NCBI RefSeq assembly: GCF_029211265.1
Contig: NZ_JARGEL010000016.1
Coordinates: forward strand, 1 to 64,000
Direction: 5' to 3'
From: Extensimonas soli
GTDB taxonomy: Bacteria > Pseudomonadota > Gammaproteobacteria > Burkholderiales > Burkholderiaceae_C
Length of the DNA: 64,000 nucleotides
Shown: positions 26,817-36,300 of the stretch, one piece after another
How the letters are laid out: each line of letters starts with the position of its first letter
Position numbering within the stretch: position 1 is the first letter of the stretch
The notes under the pieces: model-generated
Databases searched by the model: none
Seen by the model: only the letters and a program-made list of their open reading frames with translations
What the model was told of the DNA's origin: nothing
Translations under genes and position numbers: made by a program

Positions 26817-27536
26817 ATGATAGACCTCTACACCGCCGGCACGCCCAACGGCCACAAGGCATCGATCGCGCTCGAAGAGCTCGGCCTGCCCTACGAGCTC
26901 AAGGTGCTCGACCTGGCCAAGAACGAGCAGAAGTCGCCCGCATTCCTCGCCATCAACCCCAACGGCCGCATCCCCGCGATCGTCGATCACGACGAGGACG
27001 ACTTTGCCGTGTTCGAGTCCGGCGCGATCCTGATCTACCTCGCCGAAAAAACCGGCCGCCTCATGCCCACCGACCGCAAGGGTCGCTCGCGCGTGATCCA
27101 GTGGCTGATGTTCCAGATGGGCGGCGTGGGCCCCATGATGGGCCAGGCCAACGTGTTCTACCGCTACTTCCCGGAAAAAATCCAGCCCGCGATCGACCGC
27201 TTCCAGGGCGAGTGCAAGCGCCTGTTTCGCGTGCTCGACGGCCACCTCAAAGACCACGAATACCTCGCGGGCGACTACTCGATCGCTGACATCGCCAACT
27301 GGGCCTGGGTGCGCACGCACCGCTGGTCGGGCATTGAAATCGACGACCTGCCGCACCTCAAGCGCTGGCGCGACGCCATCCGCGCGCGCCCCGCGGTGCA
27401 GCGCGGCATAGAGCGGCCTGTATCCAAAATCGACCTCACGCGCGACGGCGACGAAAAAGCCGCGCAGTTCTCGCAAGAGGCACGCGGCATGGTCGAAATG
27501 GGCCAGTCCAAAGACGCCGCGCCACCGGCACACTGA
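26817..27536 (+). CDS. Glutathione transferase, Nu-class (YfcG/YghU-like)
   Basis: 239 residues. [21 protein letters not shown] is the thioredoxin-fold start of Nu-class GSTs, in which the Thr/Asn-Gly region replaces the usual Tyr/Ser catalytic residue. [12 protein letters not shown] and [14 protein letters not shown] bind glutathione. These enzymes act as disulfide-bond reductases or peroxidases using glutathione. ATG 26817 is chosen because homologues begin there and GGAG lies upstream. A second GST follows 30 bp downstream. Confidence 0.87.
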   Translation: MIDLYTAGTPNGHKASIALEELGLPYELKVLDLAKNEQKSPAFLAINPNGRIPAIVDHDEDDFAVFESGAILIYLAEKTGRLMPTDRKGRSRVIQWLMFQMGGVGPMMGQANVFYRYFPEKIQPAIDRFQGECKRLFRVLDGHLKDHEYLAGDYSIADIANWAWVRTHRWSGIEIDDLPHLKRWRDAIRARPAVQRGIERPVSKIDLTRDGDEKAAQFSQEARGMVEMGQSKDAAPPAH

Positions 27537-27566
27537 AGATATTCATTCACATCAAAGGAGACGACG

Positions 27567-28184
27567 ATGCTGCTCTATACCTCCGGGCGTGCCCCGAACC
27601 CGCGCCGCGTGCTCATGTTTCTGGCCGAAAAAGGCATCCACGACATTGCGCTCCAGGAAGTCGACCTCAACGCGCAAGAGCACAAGGCCGAGGCCTTTCG
27701 TGCCAAGAGCCCGCTGGCCAAGGTGCCCGCGCTCGAACTCGACGATGGCCGCGTGCTGACCGAGACGCGCGCCATCTGCACCTACCTCGAAGGCCTGCAC
27801 CCCGAGCCCAACCTCATGGGGCACGACTTCGAGGAGCGTGCCTTCATCGAAATGGCCGACCGCCGCGCCGAGTGGTATTTGCTCGCCAACATCGCCAACT
27901 GCGTGCGCCACACGCACCCCGGCCTTGCGCCGCTCGAGCAGCCGCAGTTTCCCGACTTCGGCCACGCGCAGGCGCGCAAGGTGCGCGAGGTGGCCGGCTG
28001 GTTCGACGAAGTGCTCGCGCGCCAGCCCTGGATTGCGGGCGCGCGCTTCACGATCGCCGACATCACGGCCTTTTGCGCGATCGAATTCGCCAAGCTCATG
28101 AAGTTCAAGCCCGCCGAAGAAGGCTTTGCCGCGCTGCAGGCCTGGCGCGACCGCGTCGCCGAGCGCCCGAGCGTGCGCGCGTAA
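27567..28184 (+). CDS. Glutathione transferase family protein
   Basis: 205 residues. The N-terminal thioredoxin fold shows SGRAPNPRRVLMFLAEKGI, SPLAKVPALELDDG with the cis-Pro, and ETRAICTYLE; the C-terminal helical domain contains ARFTIADITAFCAIEF with the N-capping motif. AAAGGAG precedes the ATG at good spacing. Likely co-transcribed with the preceding GST. Substrate unknown. Confidence 0.87.
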   Translation: MLLYTSGRAPNPRRVLMFLAEKGIHDIALQEVDLNAQEHKAEAFRAKSPLAKVPALELDDGRVLTETRAICTYLEGLHPEPNLMGHDFEERAFIEMADRRAEWYLLANIANCVRHTHPGLAPLEQPQFPDFGHAQARKVREVAGWFDEVLARQPWIAGARFTIADITAFCAIEFAKLMKFKPAEEGFAALQAWRDRVAERPSVRA

Positions 28185-28254
28185 GCGCTCTATGGGCTGG
28201 CGGCGACGAGGTAAGTCGCCGCTGAAGAAGCGCCGGGACGGAGCTTCCGTGAGC

Positions 28255-28266
28255 CTAGTGTAGTGT
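28255..28266. repeat. Solitary terminal repeat resembling element A
   Basis: CTAGTGTAGTGT is identical to the CTAG plus first eight bases of element A. It is in the gap between the second GST and the carboxypeptidase gene. The sequence beyond diverges and no partner end is seen nearby, so it looks like a remnant. Confidence 0.45.
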
Positions 28267-28337
28267 CCCGCTACATTGTCGCCGCGGCAGTCCTCGGCCG
28301 CACGAGGGGCTCGTGCAGCGTTGCCTTCAGCGTTGCC

Positions 28338-29507
28338 TTACTTGATCCACAAGCGCAGCGCATCCCAGGCGCGGCCCAGGAAGCCGGCCTGCTCCACGCC
28401 CTCGAGCGCCACGAGCGGCACTTCGTTGAGCGGCTGCGTATCGAGCACGATTTTGAGCGTGCCCACCTGCTGGCCCTTGGCGATGGGCGCCACGAGCGGG
28501 TCTGGGCGCACGATCTGGGTGCCGATCTTGCCTGCGCTGCCCGCAGGCACGGCGACGATGAGGGGCTCGGGGCGGCCGAGCTTCACGTTGCTCTGCTTGC
28601 CCTTCCAGACGGGCGGCGTGACCACGGGCTGGCCGGCGTCGAACAGCTTGACGGCGTCGAACGCGGTATAGCCCCAGTTGAGCAGCTTCTGGCTCTCGTT
28701 GGCGCGCGCGTTTTCGCTCGCGGCGCCGAGCATCACCGACAGCAGGCGGCGCTGGCCGACCTTGGGCACCTCGCGGTGCGCCGTGGCGACGAGGCAGTAG
28801 CCCGCGGCCTCGGTGTGGCCGGTCTTCAGGCCATCGACCGTGGGGTCGCGAAACAGCAGCAGGTTGCGGTTGTTGCCGTTCGAGGCGGGCGTGCCGGGGT
28901 AGGTGTAGTGCTTGGTCGCATAGTAGTGCATGTACTGCGGAAAGTCGTGCATCAGCCGCGTCGCGAGGATGCCGAGGTCGCGCGCCGTGGTGGTGTGGCC
29001 GGGCTCGGTCAGGCCCTCGGGGTTTTTGTAGCTGGTGTTCTTCATGCCCAGCGCCTTGGCCTGCTCGTTCATGAGGCGCACGAAGTTTTCCACCGTGCCG
29101 CCCACGCCTTCGGCGAGCGCCACGGTGGCGTCGTTGCCCGACTGGATGATCATGCCGCGCAGCAGGTCATCGACGGGCACCTGCATCTTCGGGTCTATGA
29201 ACATGCGTGAGCCGGGCATCTTCCAGGCGCGCTCGCTCACGGGGAGCTTTTGCTGCAGGTCGATCTTTTTGGCGCGCAGCGCGTCGAACACGAGGTAGGC
29301 CGTCATCAGCTTGGTCAGCGAGGCGGGCTCCACAGGCATGTCGATGTTCTTGCCCGCGAGCATTTGCTGCGCCGTCACGTCGAGCAGCAGATAGGCGCGC
29401 GCAGCGATTTCGGGTGGTTGCGGGGTCTGCGCCGGTGCGAGCAGCGTCGTGCCGGCCAAGCCCAGGGCGAGGGCGAAATTGCGGAAAGTGGCAAAAAGGC
29501 GTTGCAT
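28338..29507 (-). CDS. dacC: D-alanyl-D-alanine carboxypeptidase, PBP5/6 type
   Basis: 389 residues with a signal peptide (RNFALALGLAGTTLLAPAQ). Penicillin-binding motifs are SLTK at 63-66, SGN at 123-125 and KTG at 228-230. A C-terminal beta domain is followed by an amphipathic end (GRAWDALRLWIK) that should anchor it to the outer face of the inner membrane. It trims the terminal D-Ala from peptidoglycan stem peptides. The choice of dacC rather than dacA as symbol is arbitrary. It is encoded 69 bp after a hydrolase gene on the same strand. Confidence 0.92.
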   Translation of the reverse strand: MQRLFATFRNFALALGLAGTTLLAPAQTPQPPEIAARAYLLLDVTAQQMLAGKNIDMPVEPASLTKLMTAYLVFDALRAKKIDLQQKLPVSERAWKMPGSRMFIDPKMQVPVDDLLRGMIIQSGNDATVALAEGVGGTVENFVRLMNEQAKALGMKNTSYKNPEGLTEPGHTTTARDLGILATRLMHDFPQYMHYYATKHYTYPGTPASNGNNRNLLLFRDPTVDGLKTGHTEAAGYCLVATAHREVPKVGQRRLLSVMLGAASENARANESQKLLNWGYTAFDAVKLFDAGQPVVTPPVWKGKQSNVKLGRPEPLIVAVPAGSAGKIGTQIVRPDPLVAPIAKGQQVGTLKIVLDTQPLNEVPLVALEGVEQAGFLGRAWDALRLWIK

Positions 29508-29576
29508 GAGAAAACCAATCCAGAAAAAGGAAGGAGGTGTCGCAAGGGCGCGCAGTGCGAGCGCCGCGAGCAGTCG

Positions 29577-30239
29577 TCAGGCGTCGTCCGCCGTCGCGTG
29601 CAGGTGGCGCTGCACCAGGCTTTTGAGCAGCGGCAGCTGGCCGTGGAAAAAATGCCCGCCACCCGGGATCACCGTCACGGGCAGCGCCTGCGGGCGCGCC
29701 CAGTCGAGCACGCTGGCCAGCGGCACCACGTCGTCTTGCTCGCCGTGCAGCACCAGGGTGCGCAGCTGCGCCTCGGGCGGCACGGGCGCGACGGCAAAGC
29801 GCGTGGTCGCCGTGCCCACGAGCACTACGTGCGCGATGCGCCGCTCGGGCCACAGCGCCGCGAGCGCGTGGCTCGTGACGAAGGCACCGAACGAGAACCC
29901 GGCCAGTGCGAGCGGCTGCGTCAGCAAGCCATCCTGCGCGGGCGGCGCCAGCTGCTGCACCACGGCCAGCAGGTCCTGCAGCTCGCCGCGCCCCTCGTCG
30001 TGCGTGCCGCTGCTCGCGCCCACGCCACGGAAGTTGAAGCGCAGCGCCGTCCAGCCCGCCTGCACGAAGGCGCGCGCCAGCGTCTGCACCACTTTGTTGT
30101 CCATGGTGCCGCCGAACAGCGGGTGCGGGTGCGCGATCACGGCCACGCCGCGCGGCGCGGCAGCGGCGGGCACGTCACGCGCCACTTCAATCGTGCCTGC
30201 GGGGCCTGGCAGCAGCAGGCGTTCGGTGTGGGCGTTCAT
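29577..30239 (-). CDS. Alpha/beta hydrolase (COG2945-like)
   Basis: About 220 residues. VAVIAHPHPLFGGTMDNKVV is the oxyanion-side motif, FNFRGVGASSG follows, the nucleophile is Ser116 in GFSFG, the acid is in HGEQDDVVP and the histidine in GGGHFFHG. All triad elements are present. These small cytoplasmic hydrolases have poorly defined substrates. The start at 30239 is three codons inside the longest frame. Oriented with the ferredoxin gene upstream and the carboxypeptidase downstream. Confidence 0.85.
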   Translation of the reverse strand: MNAHTERLLLPGPAGTIEVARDVPAAAAPRGVAVIAHPHPLFGGTMDNKVVQTLARAFVQAGWTALRFNFRGVGASSGTHDEGRGELQDLLAVVQQLAPPAQDGLLTQPLALAGFSFGAFVTSHALAALWPERRIAHVVLVGTATTRFAVAPVPPEAQLRTLVLHGEQDDVVPLASVLDWARPQALPVTVIPGGGHFFHGQLPLLKSLVQRHLHATADDA

Positions 30240-30258
30240 CGGTAACACTTACTTTTTG

Positions 30259-30275
30259 ATAGCTGCTAGCGCTTG
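30259..30275 (-). repeat. Dispersed 17-mer, copy 3
   Basis: ATAGCTGCTAGCGCTTG, one mismatch from the reverse complement of CAAGCGCAAGCAGCTAT, lying 19 bp upstream of the hydrolase start. Confidence 0.55.
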
Positions 30276-30314
30276 ACAGATAAGCGATAGATGCCAAAAA
30301 AGCTTGAAAGTTCC

Positions 30315-30683
30315 TTAATGCCCCACATCGGGCGGCAGCAGCAGGCGCTCGACCACGCGGCCGTTTTGCAGGTGTGAATGGAAAATTTCCTCGATGTCGC
30401 TCGCGTCCACATAGGTGTACCAGACACCCTCGGGATACACCACGGCCACGGGCGCGCCCGCGCAGCGGTCCAGGCAGCCGGCCTTGTTCACGCGCACCAT
30501 GCCGGGGCCGGACAGACCGCCTTCCTTGACCAACACCTTGCAGCGTTCGAAAGCTGCCTGCGCGCCATGCTGGCCGCAACAGGCCTCGCCGTTCGGGCGT
30601 TCGTTGAGGCAAAAGAAGATGTGGCGCTGGTAGTACGAAGCTGCGGGTGCAGCGCCTGGTGTTGGGGTTTTGGTGTCGCTCAT
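30315..30683 (-). CDS. Thioredoxin-like 2Fe-2S ferredoxin
   Basis: About 122 residues. Cysteines at 25 and 35 (FCLNERPNGEACC) and at 70 and 74 (KAGCLDRCAGAP) match the cluster ligands of thioredoxin-fold ferredoxins of the Shethna type. The end with AVVYPEGVWYTYVD is also typical. It is an electron carrier; the partner cannot be read from context. The start MSDTKT at 30683 is three codons inside the longest frame. Confidence 0.87.
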   Translation of the reverse strand: MSDTKTPTPGAAPAASYYQRHIFFCLNERPNGEACCGQHGAQAAFERCKVLVKEGGLSGPGMVRVNKAGCLDRCAGAPVAVVYPEGVWYTYVDASDIEEIFHSHLQNGRVVERLLLPPDVGH

Positions 30684-30818
30684 GGGCGGCAATCGTACCG
30701 CGCTCCGCTGGTCACGGCAGCCCCGGCCCGGCGGCGAAGCCGACGGGGTTTACAAATCTTTACCCCATGGAAAGGAACTCCGCATCGGCAGCGAGCCTCT
30801 ACTGCCTACAATAGCGAC

Positions 30819-30957
30819 TTGGTTTGTTGGTTGCTTGCGGTTGTTTTTGTCGTTGCGAAGCCTTTCGGTGCCGGGTGTGCCGAATGAACCTCCCGGGGTG
30901 TCCTCCTCCCTCCCTCTCTTGTTTGCTCTGGGACGCTTCGCAACGTTTTTGTTTTTT
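30819..30957 (+). ncRNA. Candidate small RNA with strong 3' hairpin, unidentified
   Basis: In the 380-bp gene-free stretch between the ferredoxin and GST genes, TACAAT at 30807-30812 could be a -10. Downstream, CGTTGCGAAGC (30851-30861) pairs perfectly over 11 bp with GCTTCGCAACG (30935-30945), enclosing about 73 nt, and TTTTTGTTTTTT follows as in an intrinsic terminator. No plausible reading frame is seen. The closing stem plus terminator recalls structured RNAs such as 6S, but I see no signature proving it, and no clear -35. Confidence 0.35.
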
Positions 30958-31064
30958 CAGCGCACAAAAGCACGAGCAAAAGCACAAGCGCCCAGCGGCC
31001 CCTGCGCCATCCGGCAGCTGGACGCTGTTTTTGTGTGTGCGGCTTGTGCGGGGGGCGCAGCCTC

Positions 31065-31685
31065 TCAGGCTGCGGGCGGGCGGGTGTCGGCGAAGCTCGG
31101 GCGCTGCATGAGCTTGTCGAGCAGCTTGCCCAGGTTCGGGTACTGCGCGCGCCAGGCGATTTGCGGAAAGCGGAACTCCAGCCAGCCGAGCGCCACGCCC
31201 ACCGCGATGTCCGACAGGCTCAGGTGGATGCCGCTGCAGTAGGGCTTGTCGCCCAGCCCCAGGCTCATGGCCTTGAGCGCCTGCTGCGTCTTGCCAAGCT
31301 GACGGTCTATCCAGGCCTGGCTGCGCTCGCCGTCCTTGCGGCCCGGCCAGGTGGCCTCGAGCCGCGCCAGGATGGCGGCGTCGAGCAGACCATCGGCCAG
31401 CGCCTCCCAGGTCTTCACTTCAGCGCGTTCACGCCCTTGCGGCGGAATCAGCTTGCCCACGGGCGAGAGCGTGTCGAGGTATTCGACGATCACGCGCGAA
31501 TCGAACACGGCCTCGCCGCCTTCGAGCACCAGGCAGGGCACCTTGCCCAAGGGGTTGGCACTGACGATGGTGGTGTCCTGCGCCCAGACGTCATCGAGCA
31601 CGAACTGGTAGTCGAGCTTTTTTTCGGCCAGGACGACGCGCACTTTGCGCACGTAGGGGCTGGTGAGCGTGCCTATCAGTTTCAT
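31065..31685 (-). CDS. Glutathione transferase family protein
   Basis: 206 residues. MKLIGTLTSPYVRKVRVVLAEKK carries the catalytic Ser region, ANPLGKVPCLVLEGG the cis-Pro loop and FDSRVIVEYLDTL the glutathione gamma-glutamyl site; the C-terminal helical domain includes LSLSDIAVGVALGWLEFR. The start is placed at MKLIG (31685), with GGAAG upstream, rather than the longer frame. It lies divergent from purB, 132 bp away. Confidence 0.87.
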   Translation of the reverse strand: MKLIGTLTSPYVRKVRVVLAEKKLDYQFVLDDVWAQDTTIVSANPLGKVPCLVLEGGEAVFDSRVIVEYLDTLSPVGKLIPPQGRERAEVKTWEALADGLLDAAILARLEATWPGRKDGERSQAWIDRQLGKTQQALKAMSLGLGDKPYCSGIHLSLSDIAVGVALGWLEFRFPQIAWRAQYPNLGKLLDKLMQRPSFADTRPPAA

Positions 31686-31754
31686 GGTTTTGCTTCCGGT
31701 ACGCTGGGGGGATTCGTGGGCCATTTGCAACCGATTCTATCGAGAGCAGTCTGA

Positions 31755-33197
<1,443 letters not shown>

Positions 33198-33306
33198 GAT
33201 TTCGGCACGAAATTGCCTTTTTTCGCAGTCCCAGAGAGCGTGAGAAGCTACTGATGTAGTAGCATTCTGGCTGTCTGAAAAAGCCACCACTGCGCCGGGG
33301 GCAGGA

Positions 33307-33606
33307 TCAGCGTATGCCTCCGACATAGCGTGGCGCCTCGGGTGGCGCAGGCGGCGGCGCCGGAGCTGGAACCTGCGGTAACGCGGCGCCCGCGCCCATG
33401 GCGCCCATGGCGCGCTCGAGCTTGTCAGCCCACTCGGACAGTTCGGGCGTCTGGTCTTCGGCGGCGCGCTGGCGTGCAAAACGCACGATTTCGCGCGCAT
33501 AGTCGGCATTGCAGGCCATCCATTCGGTGTCCGTCACGCGCCCCGTCTTGCGCCGCAGCAGCACATGCAGGTGCGCCGCGATAGCCAGTTTCTCGCTCTC
33601 CAGCAT
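33307..33606 (-). CDS. Small hypothetical protein with proline/alanine-rich tail
   Basis: 99 residues. The N-terminal 60 are helical, with LAIAAHLHVLLRRKTGRVTD and ADYAREIVRFARQRA; the tail PQVPAPAPPPAPPEAP is low-complexity. I do not recognise a family. A strong AAGGAG sits about 8 nt before the ATG, supporting translation. It is 41 bp downstream of amtB on the same strand, so it could be co-transcribed under nitrogen control. Confidence 0.7.
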   Translation of the reverse strand: MLESEKLAIAAHLHVLLRRKTGRVTDTEWMACNADYAREIVRFARQRAAEDQTPELSEWADKLERAMGAMGAGAALPQVPAPAPPPAPPEAPRYVGGIR

Positions 33607-33647
33607 GCTTCGACTCCTTGCGTTCTTTTCGCCACCCACTTGCGCCA

Positions 33648-35036
33648 TCAATGACCCAGCCGCTCTCGCTGCTGGGCGATATCCAGCCCGGTCAACTCGC
33701 TTTGCGCATCTACGCGCAAGCCGACCACCAGGCGTGTGATCCACAAGCACAGCGCGGTGCCGACCAGGCCGTACACCAGCACTGCCGCCACGCCCAGGGC
33801 CTGCGTGAGCACGTCGCCCCGCGCCCCGGAGACCACCGGGTCGGCAAACACGCCCGTCAACAAAGAGCCGACGACGCCGCCCACGCCATGCACGCCGAAC
33901 ACGTCCAGCGAATCGTCCGCGCCCAGCAAGCGCTTGAGCCCCGTGGCGCCCCAATAGCAGGCCACTCCCGCGATCAGCCCGATCAGCAGCGCCGAGCGCA
34001 AGGTGACGAAGCCGGCGGCAGGCGTGACCGCCACCAGCCCGGCCACCAGCCCCGAGCACAGGCCCAGCAGTGAGGGGCGTCCGCGCGCTATCCATTCGGC
34101 AAGCATCCAGGCCAGTGCGCCCGCCGCGGCCGCGAGGTGCGTCACGGCCATGGCCAGCCCGGCGCGCCCATCGGCGGCGACGGCCGAGCCGGCATTGAAG
34201 CCGAACCAGCCCACCCACAGCAGGCCCGCGCCCACCATGGTGAAACCCAGGTTGTACGGCTCGAACGGCTCGCGGCCGTAGCCCTGGCGCGGCCCCAGGA
34301 TCCAGGCGCAGACCAGGCCCGCCACCCCGGCGTTCACGTGCACCACCGTGCCGCCGGCAAAATCCAGCGCTCCAAGCCGCGCCAGCCAGCCGCCAGGCTC
34401 CCACACCCAGTGCGCCACGGGCACGTAAACGCACAGCGACCACAGGCCCACGAACCACAACAGGGCGGAAAAGCGCATGCGCTCGACCAGGGCGCCCACG
34501 ATCAGGGCCGCGGTGATGAGGGCAAAAGTCAGCTGGAACATGGCATAGACCGACTCGGGAATGTGCGGCGCAATGTGGCTCACTGCGACCAGACCTGCGG
34601 CCTGCTGCAGGTCCAGCCCGGCAAAACCCAGGCGCTGCCCGCCGCCGAACCATGGGCTGCCCGGCGTGAAGGCCCACGAATAGCCCGCAGCAAACCACAA
34701 CACACTCACCAGCGCGGCAATCGCCACCACGCTGGCCATGGTGTTGAGCACGTTCTTCTGGCGCACCATGCCGGCGTAAAACAGCGCGATGCCGGGCAAG
34801 GTCATCAGCAGCACCAGGGCCGTGGCGGTGATCATCCAGGCCGTGTCCCCCGCGCTGATGCTGCTTTGCGCCACGAGCGCAGGCGCCGTCAGCGCAGAGG
34901 ACGCAGCGGGTGCGGCCGCTGCCAGCACCGGCGCAGTGCCGTTGCCCGGCAAAGTCTGGGCCAGGGCCGCGGTACCAAGCCCGAAGAACCCCGGCACTGT
35001 GATTCCAAGCCATCGAAGCAAGGCTGCGCGCATCAT
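33648..35036 (-). CDS. amtB: Ammonium transporter AmtB
   Basis: 462 residues with an N-terminal signal-like segment (LGITVPGFFGLGTAALA) and about 11 further membrane helices. The twin pore histidines are visible in GGTVVHVNAGVAGLV and DVFGVHGVGGVVGSLL, and SISAGDTAWMITATALVLLMTLPGIALFY opens the core. It conducts ammonium into the cell and is normally gated by GlnK, whose gene is not adjacent here. The ATG at 35036 has AAGG at 5 nt; a much longer upstream frame extension is rejected. Confidence 0.94.
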   Translation of the reverse strand: MMRAALLRWLGITVPGFFGLGTAALAQTLPGNGTAPVLAAAAPAASSALTAPALVAQSSISAGDTAWMITATALVLLMTLPGIALFYAGMVRQKNVLNTMASVVAIAALVSVLWFAAGYSWAFTPGSPWFGGGQRLGFAGLDLQQAAGLVAVSHIAPHIPESVYAMFQLTFALITAALIVGALVERMRFSALLWFVGLWSLCVYVPVAHWVWEPGGWLARLGALDFAGGTVVHVNAGVAGLVCAWILGPRQGYGREPFEPYNLGFTMVGAGLLWVGWFGFNAGSAVAADGRAGLAMAVTHLAAAAGALAWMLAEWIARGRPSLLGLCSGLVAGLVAVTPAAGFVTLRSALLIGLIAGVACYWGATGLKRLLGADDSLDVFGVHGVGGVVGSLLTGVFADPVVSGARGDVLTQALGVAAVLVYGLVGTALCLWITRLVVGLRVDAQSELTGLDIAQQRERLGH

Positions 35037-35072
35037 GAACGCCTTTCTGTAAAGAGTGGTAACCAGGCACCC

Positions 35073-35090
35073 CTTGCACAAGACGTGCCA
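35073..35090 (-). promoter_or_regulatory. Sigma-54 promoter of amtB
   Basis: Reading toward amtB, TGGCACGTCTTGTGCAAG matches the -24/-12 consensus TGGCACG-N4-TTGCW with one mismatch and the required GG-N10-GC spacing. The predicted transcription start is near 35064, about 28 nt before the ATG. Confidence 0.82.
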
Positions 35091-35166
35091 ACGGGCCCCG
35101 CGGCCTGGAGTGCGGTGCTGCAGGCGCGCGGGGTTGCGGTGAACGGCAGGGGCGGGAAATCCCCAA

Positions 35167-35183
35167 TGCACCAATGCAGTGAA
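35167..35183 (-). promoter_or_regulatory. NtrC-binding site upstream of amtB
   Basis: Reading toward amtB, TTCACTGCATTGGTGCA matches the dyad TGCACY-N5-GGTGCA (enteric glnA form) at all but one arm position. It lies about 77 bp upstream of the -24 element, a normal enhancer distance. Together they indicate nitrogen-limitation control. Confidence 0.7.
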
Positions 35184-35407
35184 TGCGCTTACATTCCCCC
35201 TCACTCGAAAGCGCGGTCTGCGCCAGACGAGGGAGCCGAGGAGACACCCACAAGCACAAAATCCTTTCAAAGCGCCCCCATGAGGTGCACTTTTTTCAGC
35301 GTCGGTGATCCCGGCGCTTTTTTTTGCCAAAAATGCGGATAGCCAAGGTGTATCGTTCACCTTTAGCTCTTTATTCAGTAGCGTTTTGAGGCGGCGACAA
35401 TACCCGC
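35184..35407. other. Rest of the amtB/tauE-type intergenic region
   Basis: Beyond the amtB control sites this stretch holds no gene I can support. A small hairpin AAGGTG-N7-CACCTT lies near 35345-35363. GACAAT occurs 6 nt before the ATG of the TauE-type gene and may be its -10. Confidence 0.4.
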
Positions 35408-36166
35408 ATGGAATGGATTGCGATGGCGCTCGCCGCCTTGCTCGCGGGTTTTGTCGATGCCATCGTTGGTGGCGGTGGGCTGGTGATGCTGCCAGCCCTG
35501 TTTGCGGCCTTTGCGCAAGCGCCCGCAGCGACCTTGCTGGGCACGAACAAGGCCACCTCGGTGTGGGGCACGGCCATGGCCACCTGGAATTACAGCCGGC
35601 GCGTGCCGCTGCGCTGGAGCGCCATGGCGCCGGCCGCGGTGGCGGCGTTTCTTGCGGCGTGGGCCGGAGCCTGGGCCGTCACCTTGGTGCCTGGAGATAC
35701 GCTGCGCCGGCTGCTGCCCTTGGTGTTGCTCGCCGTGCTGCTCTATACGCTCTCTAAAAAAGAGCTTGGCAGGCAGCATGCACCTAGGTTTTCCGGCAAC
35801 AAAGAGGCCATTTGTGCGAGCCTGATCGGCGCGGGCATAGGCTTTTACGATGGTTTTTTCGGGCCGGGGACGGGCAGTTTTTTCATCTTTTTGCTCGTGC
35901 GTGTGCTGGGCTATGACTTTCTCAACGCCTCGGTGTCGGCCAAGCTGCTCAACTTTGCGAGCAATGTTGCCGCGATCCTGCTGTTTGCCGGCAAAGGCCA
36001 CGTGTGGTGGCCACTCGCGCTCACGCTGGGGGCGGCCAACGTGCTGGGCAGCTTGCTTGGCACCCATCTTGCGTTGCGACACGGAGCCGGCTTCGTGCGC
36101 GGCGTTTTCATCGCGGTGGTAGGTGTGTTGATTTGCAAGACGGGCTGGGATGCTTTCCTGCGCTGA
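35408..36166 (+). CDS. TauE/SafE family sulfite or organic-anion exporter
   Basis: 252 residues, eight hydrophobic segments in two homologous halves. The N-terminal motif GFVDAIVGGGGLVMLPAL and the second-half GAGIGFYDGFFGPGTGSFF are the family's repeated glycine-rich signature. It is predicted to export sulfite, sulfonates or related anions across the inner membrane. It is divergent from amtB and stands alone. Confidence 0.88.
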   Translation: MEWIAMALAALLAGFVDAIVGGGGLVMLPALFAAFAQAPAATLLGTNKATSVWGTAMATWNYSRRVPLRWSAMAPAAVAAFLAAWAGAWAVTLVPGDTLRRLLPLVLLAVLLYTLSKKELGRQHAPRFSGNKEAICASLIGAGIGFYDGFFGPGTGSFFIFLLVRVLGYDFLNASVSAKLLNFASNVAAILLFAGKGHVWWPLALTLGAANVLGSLLGTHLALRHGAGFVRGVFIAVVGVLICKTGWDAFLR

Positions 36167-36217
36167 AGCTCGGGCTTGCAGCCCGACCGCCGTGATTGCC
36201 GCGATTGCTACGATTTT

Positions 36218-36247
36218 TTGACATTCGCCGCGCCTCGAAGCTATAGT
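36218..36247 (+). promoter_or_regulatory. Sigma-70 promoter of the amino-acid ABC operon
   Basis: TTGACA (36218-36223), an 18-bp spacer and TATAGT (36242-36247), about 53 bp before the binding-protein start. This is the best housekeeping-type promoter in the window. Confidence 0.7.
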
Positions 36248-36300
36248 TTCGCCGCTCCCAAGGAGCGCGATCCGTCCGTGACCACCCTCGCAGAGTTCCT

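Noticed and set aside
30819-30957. Naming the RNA candidate 6S (ssrS) or 4.5S RNA
   Set aside because: The length and lack of recognisable conserved loops (no GGAAGCAGCC-type signal-recognition motif) do not allow it without a covariance search.
30799-30987. Cys/Lys-rich 62-codon minus-strand frame
   Set aside because: No ribosome site, odd composition, and it overlaps the strong hairpin and terminator of the RNA candidate.
33648-35360. 570-codon version of AmtB
   Set aside because: The extra N-terminus would run through the sigma-54 promoter and NtrC site and has no membrane or signal character.
36172-36186. CGGGCT-TGC-AGCCCG hairpin after the TauE-type gene as a terminator
   Set aside because: No T-run follows; it may be a weak or factor-dependent site but does not support a terminator call.
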